Assembly: GCA_030737875.1 (NCBI GenBank)
Contig: CM060911.1
Location: 56,055,001 to 56,119,000, forward strand
DNA from: Allium sativum
Lineage: Eukaryota > Streptophyta > Magnoliopsida > Asparagales > Amaryllidaceae
Direction: 5' to 3'
Length of the DNA: 64,000 nt
Below are positions 43,336 through 55,448 of this stretch, one piece after another. Positions within the stretch are counted from its first letter, which is position 1. Each line of letters starts with the position of its first letter. The notes beneath the pieces were generated by a model. That model had not been told where the DNA came from. It did not search any database and worked only from the letters and a program-made list of their open reading frames with translations. Position numbers and translations under genes: made by a program.

Positions 43336-45606
43336 TACGTGGAAGCCTCCTGCCCGCCTCCGAATCAGCCACTCGCGCATCACCAGCTAACCTGTCTCTA
43401 GTCTGCTCGTGAGAGCACCCAGAGTAATAAGAGGAGACATAAAACTATGGGTCAGACATAAAGCCTGGTATGAGCGATAAGCATCTAAAGTGAACAATAA
43501 CAGGTAGACTAAAACATATCTGAACCTGGTCCTGCAACCAAAGAGTTAACACTACATACTGTACAACACTCTATGGTACCATATCAAACGGTGTAAAGAT
43601 ACGGAGGTGGGGGAGGTGTGCATGTCATAATGATGGCAAACAATCAAACATAGCATCAATCCTCACATCTCTCACTCAGTGCGTAAAGCATACGATATTC
43701 ACCACTTCGATCACCCAACATACCTTGCTACGATCACTCTGCCCCATGAAGTCATAAATGGCTTCACTGCACTGATAACGTAGCCACTAATTCCTCGTTA
43801 TGTCCACTTGCCCTATGGAGTTATTCACCCCATCTGCGCTGGCTCATAGCCTTACCAATCCTTACTATGTCCACTTGCCCCATGGAGTTGTTCACCCCAT
43901 CTGCGCTGGCTCATAGTCTTACTACGCATCACCTTGCCCCTCAGGTCATAATGACCCTACTGCACTGATAACGTAGTCTTGCTACCATCACCTTGCCCCT
44001 CAGGTCATAATGACCCTACTGCACTGATAAGTAGCCATCATTCATTTTTAGTGGTGAATCGAAGTTATGAACGTCGACAACTCCTTAGCACACGTCCCGC
44101 AGCAAAGTCCAACCATGAAGTGAACTCATCGGTTCCCAACTGGATCCTGAGCTCTAACTTCCCATATTGGACTACCTTTGCATCTCGGGTTATTGGTCAA
44201 TACTGGGTCGGGTCGGGTTCCTTCTCAAGCCATCGGTTCGGGTCGGGTATCCTCCATCGGTTCGGGTCAGGTCCTCTTCTGGTTCGGGTCGAGTATTTCT
44301 CCTCGGGTCGGGTCGGGTGCCATCCCCCTCCAGTTCGTGCTTCCGCTCCGATCCGTCTCCATGCTTCCTTCACATGCTCCTATCCGATACATCTTCATGC
44401 TTCCGCTCCGATCCGTCTTCATGCTTCCGCTCCGATCAGTCTTCCTTAATCCGATCTGATCCCAGTTCAGTTAGCGTGGCATATCTTTTTGCCAATTTTC
44501 CCAAATGTCAGGTTCCGATCCGATCGAATCCCTTGCCCAGTTCAACATATCCGATCCGAGCCCCATATCCGATCCGATCCGAAACCTGCACTGTTTTCTG
44601 AAACTGTTCCAGCAAGTGTTTACGCCATTCGACAACGTTTTCGACCATTCTAACTATTGAAACCAATCACAAAGCATATCATACAGTCATAGAAACATGC
44701 ATAATCAACCACAAACATCAAAACATCAATATGATCGGTTAAAATGGATCAAACATACCCAAAATCCCGTATTTCCCCTTAAGCATGTTTAGGTGAAATC
44801 AATGACAGGATTAGCAAATCTTAACCAAATTAACCCAAATTCATATCAGAGGCCTAAAACATCATTTAAGAATTTATGAACATTTTCCCGAATTTTATCA
44901 TGTTTAAATTCGCTAATTAACACTAATCACCCTTAACTAGCCATAATTAGTGTAAAACTATGCAAATCACTCACCTTAGCCACAAATAAACTAAGATCTG
45001 AAATAAATCTCTGATTTGATGTGAATCCCAATGCTAAACAGCAGCTCCAATGTTGCTTTGGTGTAGATCTTCCTTGATTAGAGGTTGCTAAGCCAAATCC
45101 TTAACCAAAAGGTGATTTGGAGGTGATTTAGAGGTTAGAGGCCATTTTTAGGGTTCCTTGGTGATAGTGGAGGCTAGAAAACTGAAATGGAATGATCCTC
45201 TATCTCATTTCAGCCTTCCCATAACCTAATCCCGAAATGGGTTATGGGCCTACTCACTAATCACCCGATTTGGCCCGGTTAAGCAGTTTTTCACCTTCCA
45301 AACCTTATTTCAGCAATATCTCCCAAACGGTAAGTCCGTTTGGCTATTATGACCACTCTACGGAAAGGTAAACCATCAAACGAATCTAATGGAAGTGGTT
45401 TCAGGTCAAAATTCCTTTCCAATCAAAAGTTATGGCCAAAACAGTACCAACTAAGGGGAAAATGGTCATTTAAAAATCGACAAAAATCATGAACATGGGA
45501 AATGACTCTAATGGATGTTTCCCAAAGTTACATGACCATACAACTTCACATGGGAAAGAAATAAATATTCTACAATCCTATGATGTGTAGAATACGGGTC
45601 ATTACA
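42950..45606 (-). repeat. E4 5' LTR (2,657 bp)
   Basis: Runs TGTAATGACCCG to GGGCCGTCACA on the element strand. A GTGAGT donor-like site is at 44969-44974. Repeats match the other copy, but the microsatellite (43294-43333) is pure AT. Confidence 0.94.
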
Positions 45607-45611
45607 GATAA
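45607..45611. repeat. Right TSD of E4 (GATAA)
   Basis: This matches 35558-35562. Confidence 0.93.
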
Positions 45612-46706
45612 CTTCGAGGTGAATTCAGTAGGGTATATCGAAGTAAGGTGGTGTATATGTTGCCAGTCGTAGTGCAACGGGTGAAACTACAACTCAAAAG
45701 TGTCCTGAGTTGGGTGATAATGTTGGGATAGTCGCTGTTGATGACGACTTGAGATATTGAAGGGCGAGAGATTATCGTTGTTGTAGGTTCTAGCGGGCTC
45801 AAAGCAGGGGTTACACGATTTCGTTGTATGGTCGAGTACCCTGGGTTTCGTCGTATGGCCTAGACACATTTTGTTGTATGGTGTGTGGGGTTTTGGCTAG
45901 AACTGAGGTCCACCATTGACCCTTGACGAATGGAAAATTGTTTGGTCGGTCATACAATTAACGATGGTTTAGAAGCAAGATTGGCGATGATAGCCGGAGT
46001 CAGTCATGGACGTTTGGATGCCTGGTTGTAATGATAATTGAGTTGTTGCTGCCATGTATGATTGGTTGTTCAAATTGAATTGTTGTTCCTTTGGATGTAT
46101 GGATCGTAAAAACTATCACTGTCAGATGTGGGGACATCGGTTGTGAGTACTTCTCTAGTGTTTTGGTAGATTCGTTCGTTTATCTACCTATTCTCATATA
46201 CTTTATTGATGATGTTTGTTAGCTATTTTATCGCTCACTAAGACTGTTGTCTGACTCAAGGTTTTATGTTTGCCTCTTATTACCTTGGTTTGTTCATCTG
46301 ATTGTTTGGATGGGAAGACTGGGTGGCAGGTGATTGCTTAGTGAGGGCGATGTTGTTGTTCGGAGGCGAGCAGGAGGCTGGCATACTATTTTCACATAGT
46401 ATCTAGTATTTGAATTTCCGTTGTTTGCTATTCCCTGAGTGTTGTAGTGAGGCAAATTGTACAAACACTATTGTTGTTGTTCACGTGTATGGGAATTACT
46501 TTTTAGTTATCATGAAAGTTTAGTGTTTTTCTACTTCACTATCACTACCTGTTGTATATGTTCTATTATATTTTATCCTTGCGCTGTGAGTTTACGACAG
46601 ATTCCGATGATATTTACCTATCATGATGGTCATCCATAGCTGTCGTGCACACCTTTTAGTGCATTATTCCTCTTGTATAGTGCATGGATTATGGGTGGTC
46701 GTCACA
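45612..46706 (+). repeat. E2 3' LTR, part 2
   Basis: Continues the E2 LTR after E4 (CTTCGAGGTGAATTCAGTAG...) and ends GGTCGTCACA, followed by TATAT. Confidence 0.92.
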
Positions 46707-46711
46707 TATAT
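46707..46711. repeat. Right TSD of E2 (TATAT)
   Basis: This matches 16078-16082. Confidence 0.7.
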
Positions 46712-46780
46712 GCTTGTGTTAATTTGTGAAATATGTTGACATTAAGGAGTATAAGTTAAACATAGTAATTTGTAATTCAC
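46712..46780 (+). mobile_element. E5 LTR, continued (69 bp)
   Basis: Continues the AT-rich E5 repeat segment after E2 and ends TTCAC, the expected left TSD of E6. The matching TSD would lie beyond 64000. Confidence 0.65.
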
Positions 46781-46903
46781 TGTAATAACCCGGAAATGCG
46801 AGCCAGTTTAAAAATTTTATTTTGGCAATTATAGCGAAGTTTGAACATTTAAAATAGATTATTTTAAATAATATCGACGAGAAATTTATTTTGAATATAA
46901 TTC

Positions 46904-46925
46904 GACGTATATATTTATATACGTC
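46904..46925. repeat. Palindrome GACGTATATA/TATATACGTC in E6 5' LTR
   Basis: Ten-base arms around TT, about 125 bp into the LTR. The 3' LTR copy (57560-57581) extends one base further each side. Confidence 0.6.
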
Positions 46926-47696
46926 ATCGTTAGAATATAATTAATTATATATAATTATAAATAGAATTGAAAACGGCGTTGTAGTTCGATAATTCGATTT
47001 CAGACTTCAATTGAATGTACCGGGTGCAAAATAAACCGGATTTTAGTGAAACCAAAAACATTAGGATCTAATTGAGAATATCTTTCCAACGAATCCGAAA
47101 AACCAAAATTTCATAGCGGGAATCAAAAGATATGTCCAGTTGAAAATTCTGAATAGTCGCTATGGAATTCAGGCCTTTAAAAATGGGAATTTTGCAAACG
47201 ACCTCGGATTTCGACGAAACCACTTTTGTTGGATCCGTGATGTCAAGTTATTTCTAGATTCCAAATTTCATAATTTTTCGATTCAATATGTGAGCGTGGC
47301 AAAGGAAAATGAGTTTGACCAGTTTCAGTTGATTTTAATCGACTGGAAAATGACCATTTTTCTAACGGTCTCGGAATTCGACGAAACTAGTTTTGTTAGG
47401 ACCGTATCGTCAATACGAAGCTAGAAAATATTTTTTGGGAATTTTTAGAGTTAGTATGTGACCCCAGTAAATTGAAATGCGCGTTCAAATTCAATATATA
47501 GAGTTATATGTTGATTTTGACGGAAACTGATCGAAACGATCAAATCAGCTTGCGATACATATCCCATTGTATTCGGAATGTGGGTTATTAGCTATGGACG
47601 ACAGGAGGTGGGCCTTGTTACGAAGTTGAATGAAAAAGTTACTTTTAGAATTAAAATAATATAAATTAAAAATAAAATAAAACCCTCTTCTCCCCT

Positions 47697-47702
47697 TATA
47701 TA
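47697..47702 (+). promoter_or_regulatory. TATA box of E6 5' LTR
   Basis: TATATA sits in a CCCTCTTCTCCCC-TATATA context about 85 bp before the GC-rich ORF. The 3' LTR copy is at 58353-58358. Confidence 0.6.
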
Positions 47703-47783
47703 CTATCTGCCCCGCCCCTTCAAAATCGATTTCAGAAAAAAAAAAAAAAAAAAAAAGCGGCAGCGCCGAGCCTCCCACCGTCG

Positions 47784-48017
47784 ATGAGCCGCCGCCGTCC
47801 CCTCTTCTTCTTCCCCGACCTCCTCCTCTCCTCCTTCCCCCATCTCGCGTTCAACCTCCATCGCACCCTCGTCGAACACCCCGCCGCCCCTCTAAACCCT
47901 AAGCCGCCGCATCAGCCCCCCCCCTCGCCTGACCTCCGCCCGCTTCCAGCTCCTCCCGTACCCCCGAAGTCGACTGTTGCACCCCCTCCTCTGATCAAAG
48001 TAAGTTTTAATTACTAA
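47784..48017 (+). other. GC-rich, proline-rich 77-codon ORF in E6 5' LTR
   Basis: ATG is followed by SRRRPLFFFPDLLLSSFPHL and a proline-rich tail, ending just past an AAAG-GTAAGT-like donor at 48000. The segment 47755-47995 is strikingly GC-rich inside very AT-rich DNA and contains a telo-box (47893-47902). In the 3' LTR (58449-58592) two C are missing from a C run, so the frame ends early. It may be a captured host exon or a retroelement leader; a functional protein is not shown. Confidence 0.35.
48000..48005 (+). other. Splice-donor-like GTAAGT, E6 5' LTR
   Basis: AAAGTAAGTT ends the GC-rich segment and AT-rich sequence follows, as at an exon-intron border. The 3' LTR copy is at 58662-58667. 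A possible acceptor is TTTTGGTTTTGCAG at 56081-56083. Confidence 0.4.
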
Positions 48018-48529
48018 TCTAATTTTATTTTCAGTTTTAATTAAAATTAGCATAGGTAAAAACTGATTTTCTTATATGAATTTTCCTTGAGTTTAATTTT
48101 GGTTTTTTTTTTTTGAATATTTTTAAACAAATAAAGAATACATTTTTAAACCAAGAAAGCTTTGATTTTTAAACAAGTAAGATTTGAATTTTATTTGGTT
48201 CGAGTAGCGGTAAAAAGATTTGATTTCAAAAGTAGATTTTCTTTGATTTGAAAAATAGATTTTTTTTTTTAGCGTGTAAAGATTCGTTTTAATCCATGTA
48301 AAAATACAATCTTTTTATATTGTAGAAGTATAAAAACATAATTTTTATATAGGTAAGATAGTAAAAATATCATCTTTGTATATGTAGCGAAATAAAAATC
48401 TGATTTTTATTATATAAACAATGAAATAAAGAGGTGATTTTTATAGTGATGGAATAAAAACGAAATCTTTATATTTGAAAAGGCGAAATAGGCGAATTCT
48501 TTATATTAGAAAAGGAGAGATTTATATAT

Positions 48530-48640
48530 ATATTGAATAGCGAAGTAAAAATTCGATTTTTATATATTGAATAGCAAAGTAAAAATTCGATTTTTATATA
48601 TTGGATAGCAAAGTAAAAATTCGATTTTTACATATGTAGA
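48530..48640 (+). repeat. Short tandem repeats in E6 5' LTR
   Basis: Three units near 34 bp around AGCAAAGTAAAAATTCGATT. The 3' LTR has the same at about 59205-59310. Confidence 0.75.
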
Positions 48641-49524
48641 GAATACGGGCGACGAAAGTGATAAGAGGCGAGAACGACGAAGACTTCTACATTTGAAGAG
48701 TCGTGAAGTTGGGATAGCTTTCTATGAGAATTTCTCACTCTTCAATCTCCTTTTTTTCTAGTTATATATATATATACTAGGATGCAGACGGTGTTTAGTA
48801 GCACCCGACACAATCGTCCACAGACCATGGACTTGTTTGTTTGGATTGTGTAGTTGGTTAGATTATTTGGTTTGAATTGAGTTGTTTGGTGAAATGGAAT
48901 GGATTTGATTGATGTGTGAATGGCGTGGGGCTTCACTAGACCGGGGATAAGGCTGGGCCTTGTCCCGTTTCTAGTATCGTGTCGTTATGCAGCCGAAATT
49001 TTCTAAAATAAGTTTGAAAAATAAAAATATCATTTTTATCTTGTAAACGAACGGAATAGAAATTCATGTGTTAAAATAAAATATCTTATCGTTAAAAATA
49101 TAATTTTTAACGTGAATATGAATATAGTGAATGTGAATAAATAAATATTCATTTACAAACCGGACGGTTTGTTTATGTACACCTATTTGAAGGACATTGA
49201 TTGGGACGATAAATTTTACACATCGCCCAACTGCACAAATAAAATCTGTGTTTGATTGCTTGAAACCCCACACGGGTGTTGGGATGATATTTGGGTACAC
49301 CAATCCCAATTAATTAATTGTATGTCGATCGATTGATTGACAGGCTGTTATAAGCGTTAGATATCTATATTTGATACTTATATAGTGTAGTGCACCTTGG
49401 ATGATGGTTGATTATTTGTCGTTGCTATTATATACATGTGTTGTATGGAATCCATATAATTAACTTTATATGGTAATTGATTGGGCCTCATTCCAATTTA
49501 GAAAATAAAGAATATTATAAAATA

Positions 49525-49745
49525 AAGGTTCATGTGTTGACAGTACTCATCCGTTGAGATTAGTCATGTGTTGAACGAAATATTTTAACAATAAAATTTA
49601 CATCTTTATCTTTATAAAATAAAGGTTCATGTGTTGACAGTACTCATCCGTTGAGATTAGTCATGTGTTGAACGAAATATATTGAATAACAAAAATAGTC
49701 ACACGTGGACAGTACTCATTCGTTGAGATTAGTCATGTGTTGACA
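49525..49745 (+). repeat. GGTTCATGTGTTGACAGTAC repeats, E6 5' LTR
   Basis: Three copies of a unit with CATGTGTTGACAGTACTCAT and CGTTGAGATTAGTCATGTG. The 3' LTR counterpart is 60205-60425. Confidence 0.75.
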
Positions 49746-49914
49746 GAAGTATAGATTCACGTATTGAATAAAATAAATATTCATTTGTTGAATAGAATAA
49801 CGGAATTATTGAAATATATAAAGCCGTATTGATTAGAGATGCGTTATTTTGACGCGAACGATATTTATATCGATTATATTCGTTTTTAAATTTGAATTGA
49901 ATCGAATAGAAAAC

Positions 49915-50160
49915 CAATTTGAATTGAATCGAATATATAACGAAATGAATTCGAATTGAATATATAACGAAATGAATTCGAATTGAATATATAACGAAAT
50001 GAATTCGAATTGAATATATAACGAAATGAATTCGAATTGAATATATAACGAATTGAATTCGAATTGAATATATAACGAAATGAATTCGAATTGAATACAT
50101 AACGAATTGAATTCGAATTGAATTCGAATTGAATATATAACGAAATGAATTTGAATTGAA
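49915..50160. repeat. 27-bp GAATTCGAATTGAATATATA array, E6 5' LTR
   Basis: About eight units of 27 bp with ACGAAAT endings, each with a GAATTC site. Because 27 is a multiple of three, the reverse strand reads as a repeated nine-residue peptide, which is an artefact. The 3' LTR array is at about 60590-60800. Confidence 0.85.
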
Positions 50161-52628
50161 TAGAAAACGAATTCGAATTGAATTGAATTGAAAAGAAAAT
50201 GAATTCGAATCGAATTAAAAATCGATTTGAATTGAAATCAAATAGGAATGAAAATAAAGAGGATTTATAATAGAAAATTCAAATTTTGATTTGAATTTGA
50301 AATAAAGGTTGAAATTGTTTTTGAAACGAATTCAAAACTATTTATAAAATTCGTTTTAAATAGTAATCGACGAAATATATATTATATATTATATATAATA
50401 AAATGGCCTGAATAGAACGCGCCGCGCTGCGGTAGTTCGCGAATTTCGACCATTGACTTCGAACATACATTACGGGAGATCCGACCGTCGGATTCTCCTA
50501 AAACCGGAACCGTTGGGTTCGTATCGAAAAGAGCTTTCTAACGAATAATAGAAATTTGAAATCTAACGGTTGGATTTGGAGATACGTCCAAATCAAATTT
50601 GGAAAAGGTCGCTGTAAGTGCAGTTCGATGGCCGTTGTTGGAAGTCGACTGTACGGGCCTTGACAAAATTATCAAAAATATCAATAATTTATGTAAAATC
50701 ATAAGAAATGATTTGGGAAAAATTGGGATGAAAAACTCCATATTTGAAAAGATAAAAATAGATTTTTATCGAAATGAACTAGTTTTGAACTAAAATTAAA
50801 ACCCATTTATTTTAAAATAAATAAATTGGATGTGAAATGGGTTGTAAATAGAATTGATTTGTGGGTTTATCGTGAAGGGTGTTTTGAATGACACTTGTGC
50901 TTTAACCCAATAAATAAATAGAATGTGATTTGGGTTTGTCGTGAACTGTGTTTTAAATGACATTAGTTGTTTAACCCAATAAAAGGAGTTTTAATGAATC
51001 TGTAATTAGATTGAAATGTGAATTGATAATCTAAATTATCAAATTTAGAAATTGAGCGAGAATGGAGTATCACCAGTTTTGCCCCAAAGCGATAGTTAAA
51101 TCTTTAATTAGATTTGAACGTGAAATGGTAATTAATTTTACCAGTAAAATTGTGGTGTTAGATGTGGAGTATTACCAGTTTTGCTTCATGGGATGAATAG
51201 GTTGGGATTGGGAAATAAAATAAATAATTACTTCGGTGTGGTTCGCTAATCTCGACTAGTTTGGAAAAACCATAATTTGGTTTGATACGACATCCAATGG
51301 AAGATTAAAGAATAAATTTTAAAGAATTTATCTTGGATAAAATTAATGGGAGCCTTTCCCTAAGAATATGAAATTTAGATACTAGCTGTAGGTTAGTTAA
51401 GAAAAATGGTTTCCTGTGTATTGATCTGATATTGGTTTCGGCCTTCGGGGTTAATATTTTGGGAATTGTTCTCTTGCTGATTTACGGCTAATGACTAATG
51501 AATTGGAATGAGGCGTATGTTGTGTTTGTGTAACATTTGTTTTTAATATACGCGGGTTGTTCGGAAAGGCCGGGTTTATACCCATTCTGAATAACCGATT
51601 CGACGATATGTCGAAGATGAAGACGGTGGTTGAAGACCGGAAGTCTTTACATCATTTGGGTGATTACTGATGATCTTGATTGGGCTGTACACCCAAGATG
51701 AGGGAATCAGTTGGTGGTCGTCCAGACGTACTTGGAGACCGATGGATATGCGAGGAAAGTGCCTCCGGTTTCGTTTAGACCCAGAACGAACTTGTAAATG
51801 GAATGTGTGTCTGACATTGGATTTTATTCTGTGTTGATTGATTTCTGTTAAATATATATCTGTTTGGCGGCGGAGAATTTATTCTCTTGCTTAACGCCCT
51901 TCTCTGAGACGTACGAGCTTAGAGGTTATATATCGATAGATATCAATCGCAAGGCATGAATTGCCTGTGTAGCATGCTGAGTTGCATGGATCAAGGCTTC
52001 TGTTGAAAAGCAAAGTCTTGTGGTTGATGATCAAAGCACGACCTTTGTGGCATAGCTTTGTGTATAACGTGAATTCGCGAGCCTCACACCTCGGTATGAG
52101 TTAAAAACGGGATACGGACCGCTGGGAGGACACGACGTTTCTTTCTAGCTTTGGTGGTGTCAGTGACTTACCAGCCCTGACATTTATATACTTTTCACCT
52201 TTGTGGTTGCTGGAACGAGGCGCCTCGATTATAGGTCTGTAAGGACCGGGAAACGTGTGTTTAGGAATTGCCAATCCTCAAACGTAAGAGAGGACCAGCC
52301 CAGCCGATTCCAGGGGTTGCCCAGAGTGTGTAGTCCCGAGGCATTTGCTAGAGTGTCTCGAAGCGGAGAGGAGCTTTCCCCTTGCCTCGACTCATGACGG
52401 AAATCCAATTTCCAATACGAGATATTTCGGCTTTATTAGTAGAGCCTAGTATGGCGACATCGTAGCATGGGATGCTATGCCGTCTATGATTTATATTTAT
52501 GATTGAAATTGTTTTGACGCTATATACTTATTATAGTATCAAATGATTTGTTTTAAGCGTACCAAGCATGTTTGGTTGTTATAAGGTAAAACCCTATCCT
52601 CCGGCTTGCGTTGCATTGTGTGATGGGA

Positions 52629-52633
52629 CCTGG
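52629..52633. repeat. Left TSD of S2 (CCTGG)
   Basis: CCTGG recurs at 55831-55835. Confidence 0.9.
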
Positions 52634-52886
52634 TGTAACAACCCGTATTTTCAATGACCTGTTATAACATAAATCGAGGCAGAATTTAATTATAAAATCT
52701 GAATCAAGGGAAACGGGCTATGCCATTGCGTTCGTCTCGGAAAAATACGCGAAATAGAGTCCAAGTTTTCGAAAATCGGAGTCCGTATGACCCGATTAAG
52801 GCCCAACGAAGTTTTCAGAAAATTTCTAAGTAAAAACAGATTTCAAATTCAAGTTTGAATTTGAAAATTTGGGCCAGTTTGGGCCA

Positions 52887-52904
52887 GGCGGGAGAATTCC
52901 CGCC
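52887..52904. promoter_or_regulatory. E2F-like inverted repeat in S2
   Basis: GGCGGGAGAATTCCCGCC, arms of eight bases, directly before the GTCGAC cluster. Confidence 0.45.
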
Positions 52905-52915
52905 AGAGCACCCAA

Positions 52916-53003
52916 GTCGACAGCCCTGTCGACTTGGGAGTCGACTTGGTTGGACCCAAGTCGACAGCCCTGTCGACTTGGCTGTCGACTTGGCTGTCGA
53001 CTT
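52916..53003. repeat. GTCGAC cluster in S2
   Basis: Seven GTCGAC sites in CAAGTCGACAGCCC and CTGTCGACTTGG contexts within 90 bp. Confidence 0.85.
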
Positions 53004-53131
53004 GGTCCAGCCGGGCTGTTTAGCCTGGTGCACCATTTTGAGATTGTGTTGAGTTTGGGGGCCAGATTCGGTTTTAAGGGCTGAGATTGCAACTAGGGTT
53101 TAATCCTATGGCCTAAAACACTTGCCTAATC

Positions 53132-53139
53132 TATAAATA
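53132..53139 (+). promoter_or_regulatory. TATA box of S2
   Basis: TATAAATA, with AGGGTTTA at 53095-53102 upstream and AACCCTAAA just downstream. Confidence 0.6.
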
Positions 53140-53450
53140 AGGCCCTAACCTAACCCTAAATCATCATTATTCATTCTAGTAACTAAACTATGGCAAAATC
53201 AATCCTCTCATGGCCTCCACTCTCTTCATAAAATTTCCTAAATAAATTTCTAAGTGATTTTCCATGCATACAAGTGTTTTCAAACTTGTATGAGCATCAT
53301 TAGCTTGCATTCAAGTCAAGTTTCTACATTTGCATCATAAAGAAAGAGTTTTGATCATTTTGGCTCAAGGGTTTTTATGTTAGAGCTTGCATTTTGGGAC
53401 TATTTGATTGCATCGGGGCTTTGTCATATTTTTGAGTCTTCATAAGCTTT

Positions 53451-53456
53451 GTAAGC
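53451..53456 (+). other. Splice-donor-like GTAAGC in S2
   Basis: GTAAGC about 315 bp after the TATA box. Paired with CAG 55446-55448 it would bound a 2.0-kb intron. Confidence 0.35.
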
Positions 53457-53504
53457 CCTATTCTACTTTCATACTTAAACTCTAAAGTTAAATGTATGAT
53501 ATGC

Positions 53505-53765
53505 AAGTTTGCCATGATATGCAAGTTTACTATGATGTGTTATGCAAGTTTGATATGCAAGTTATGTTATGCAAGTTTGATATGCAAGTTGTCATATGAT
53601 ATGCAAGTTATGTTATGCAAGTTTGATATGCAAGTTGTCATATGATATGCAAGTTATGTTATGCAAGTTTGATATGCAAGTTTGTCATATGATATGCAAG
53701 TTATGTTATGCAAGTTTGATATGCAAGTTTGTCATATGATATGCAAGTTATGCTATGCAAGTTTG
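53505..53765 (+). repeat. 46-bp ATGCAAGTT array in S2
   Basis: About five units with TATGCAAGTTATGTTATGCA and GATATGCAAGTTGTCATATG. A related ATGCAAGTT array occurs in P2. Confidence 0.85.
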
Positions 53766-54321
53766 GGTTGATCCTTTTGTCCATGTTATCATATTATGCA
53801 AGCTTATCTTGAGTATGTGAACATAAAGCTTCAAGCTTTATGCTAAAGGTTGCATTTTGGCAACATGTAAGTTATCATATCTCTTATGATAACTTGCATG
53901 TGAGGCTAAATGTGAACTTATGGCCATTTCTACATGTCATTTAGCACCATGTATCACCAATATGCCAAGTTTGGTTTTATGCATGCTTTTGAGGCCTAAA
54001 AATGTAATATGCAAGTATATGAACATATGTCCATTTCATATGCCACCATGTTGAACTTTTGGCTTCAACACCTTTATGTCGTGATTATGCCAAGTTCCCT
54101 CTTTCTATCCTTTATGAGCTATGGCGATATGTAAGCGATGGGATTGCGTTTGGGGTTGGGTAAACTTAAAAGACATAAAACATAAGCTTGGGAATTTACC
54201 TATTAAGTTAGGTCCACCCATTGGGAATTTACCTATTAAGTTAGGTCTACCCAATTGCTTGAAAATTTGTAACATGTTTTGGAAACATGATGGACATGAC
54301 ACTTAGAAAAGATAAGTGTGA

Positions 54322-54523
54322 CCAACTCGAGGTTGGGTTGAGTTTGTAGCGTAAACCTACCCGGAACCGACCGGCTTAACTAGTTGCTACAAACAATAGG
54401 ACCCAATGTGAGAAGTTGGCCATGTTGTACCTTGAACCCGAGGTTAGACCAAGTTGTGGTGTAAAGCTACCCGGACCCGCCCGGCCTAACTAGTAACCGC
54501 AACAAAGTCTAATGTGAGAGGTT
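54322..54523 (+). other. Tandem pair of covarying hairpins in S2
   Basis: Hairpin A (54322-54419): CCAACT/AGTTGG, TTGGGT/ACCCAA, GTTTGTAGC/GCTACAAAC. Hairpin B (54435-54523): AACC/GGTT, TTAGAC/GTCTAA, GTTGTGGT/ACCGCAAC with a G-U pair. It matches the E3 pair. Confidence 0.65.
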
Positions 54524-55445
54524 AAGGTGCATTAAATTAATTAATGCCTCATGATTAGGGTTAAGTTATGGACCGCTTGAATACTTAACCAATTAAACAC
54601 GATGGGTTGGTAGGGTTAAGTCATGAACCTTGGGTACACTTAACCAACTTGGTACTTGAATGGGTTGGGTTAACCACGTTTAACCCATTAAGGAAACCCT
54701 AGTTATGTGGTCCTTTGCACCAGTAACCCTCTTAGTTGTATCATGATACCCTAGGGACTAGGCTAGGGAGGGGCACGATTACTGGATGCCATGTAAGCGA
54801 CCAAAACGACGGCTGAGTAGGTGCGCCGGTGTAGGTTCAGGCGGGCCATGGTCGTGCACATGGTCCGAAGTTGAAAAAGCAGGCACGGGCACCAGTAGGT
54901 TTAGACTGTGCGTGCATTGATTTGTGTCAGTGGTTGACACCCTAGGACTTGATACACCCTAGGGTGGACCTAGCACAGTTTAGCTACACTTCGTAGTTGG
55001 GCCGTATGACACCGACACTTGACGAGTTAGGCTTATAGGGAGCCGATCGACTAGACCGTGCTAGTTGGACCTTGGTTTAGGTCATTCATGATGTTTGGGC
55101 CAAACTTGGGCCTGGGGATCACTTCTTGTTTACACTTTGGACCTCGTATTGGGGTCACTACATGTTATTGGGCCAAAGCTTGGGCCAAGGGATCAATACT
55201 TGCTTATTCAAGTCATGTTAGTTTGCTAGTACACCTGTGGTGCAAAAACCTTAAACCTGATTATGCGATGACACCTTTATCTACCTTGTTAGTTAATCAT
55301 CATGCTAGTATGTTGTTATCCTTATGTTCATCCCTGCTGCTCATGCCAGTTAACTTTATCAGTTTACATTGATTGTAGTAGGGCTTACTCAGTCTTTTTG
55401 ACTGACCTGTTTTCTTTCGCCTCTTTTTTTCCGTTCCCCCCCCCC

Positions 55446-55448
55446 CAG
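55446..55448 (+). other. Splice-acceptor-like CAG in S2
   Basis: GACTGAC, then TTTTCTTTCGCCTCTTTTTT, CCG and a C run ending CAGG: the same design as E1 and E3. Confidence 0.45.

Larger units (their letters stand above)
35563..45606 (-). mobile_element. E4: nearly intact chromovirus, reverse strand
   Basis: E4 is a 10.0-kb element with LTRs 35563-38204 and 42950-45606, TSD GATAA, a primer site, a complete domain series and a G-rich polypurine tract. The LTRs match closely by eye apart from microsatellite length and small indels. The polyprotein is interrupted only by three stops and two frameshifts that I can see. It is the most recently active autonomous-type element here. The chromodomain and long LTRs suggest the Tekay/Del group. 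Confidence 0.95.
16083..46706 (+). mobile_element. E2: old chromovirus split by E3 and E4
   Basis: E2 has a 2,715-bp 5' LTR (16083-18797), primer site (18800), gag (18952-19525 and 30323-30730), pol (30731-33811), polypurine region and 3' LTR (34006-35562 and 45612-46706). E3 sits in gag and E4 in the 3' LTR; without them E2 is about 9.8 kb. Its proteins resemble those of E4 throughout (Tekay/Del-like chromovirus). Many stops, frameshifts and an RT deletion make it dead. Its LTR family also produced solo LTR S1. Confidence 0.92.
46781..52633 (+). repeat. E6 5' LTR, part 1
   Basis: Starts TGTAATAACCCGG. Contains palindrome 46904-46925, TATA 47697, a GC-rich ORF 47784-48017, GTAAGT 48000, short repeats 48530-48640, about 60-bp repeats 49525-49745 and a 27-bp array 49915-50160. 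It is interrupted by S2 after CCTGG and continues at 55836. Confidence 0.92.

Noticed and set aside
49729..50100. Reverse-strand open frame with a repeated nine-residue peptide
   Set aside because: It results from a 27-bp tandem array in the E6 LTR, with no start context, homology or equally long frame in the other LTR.
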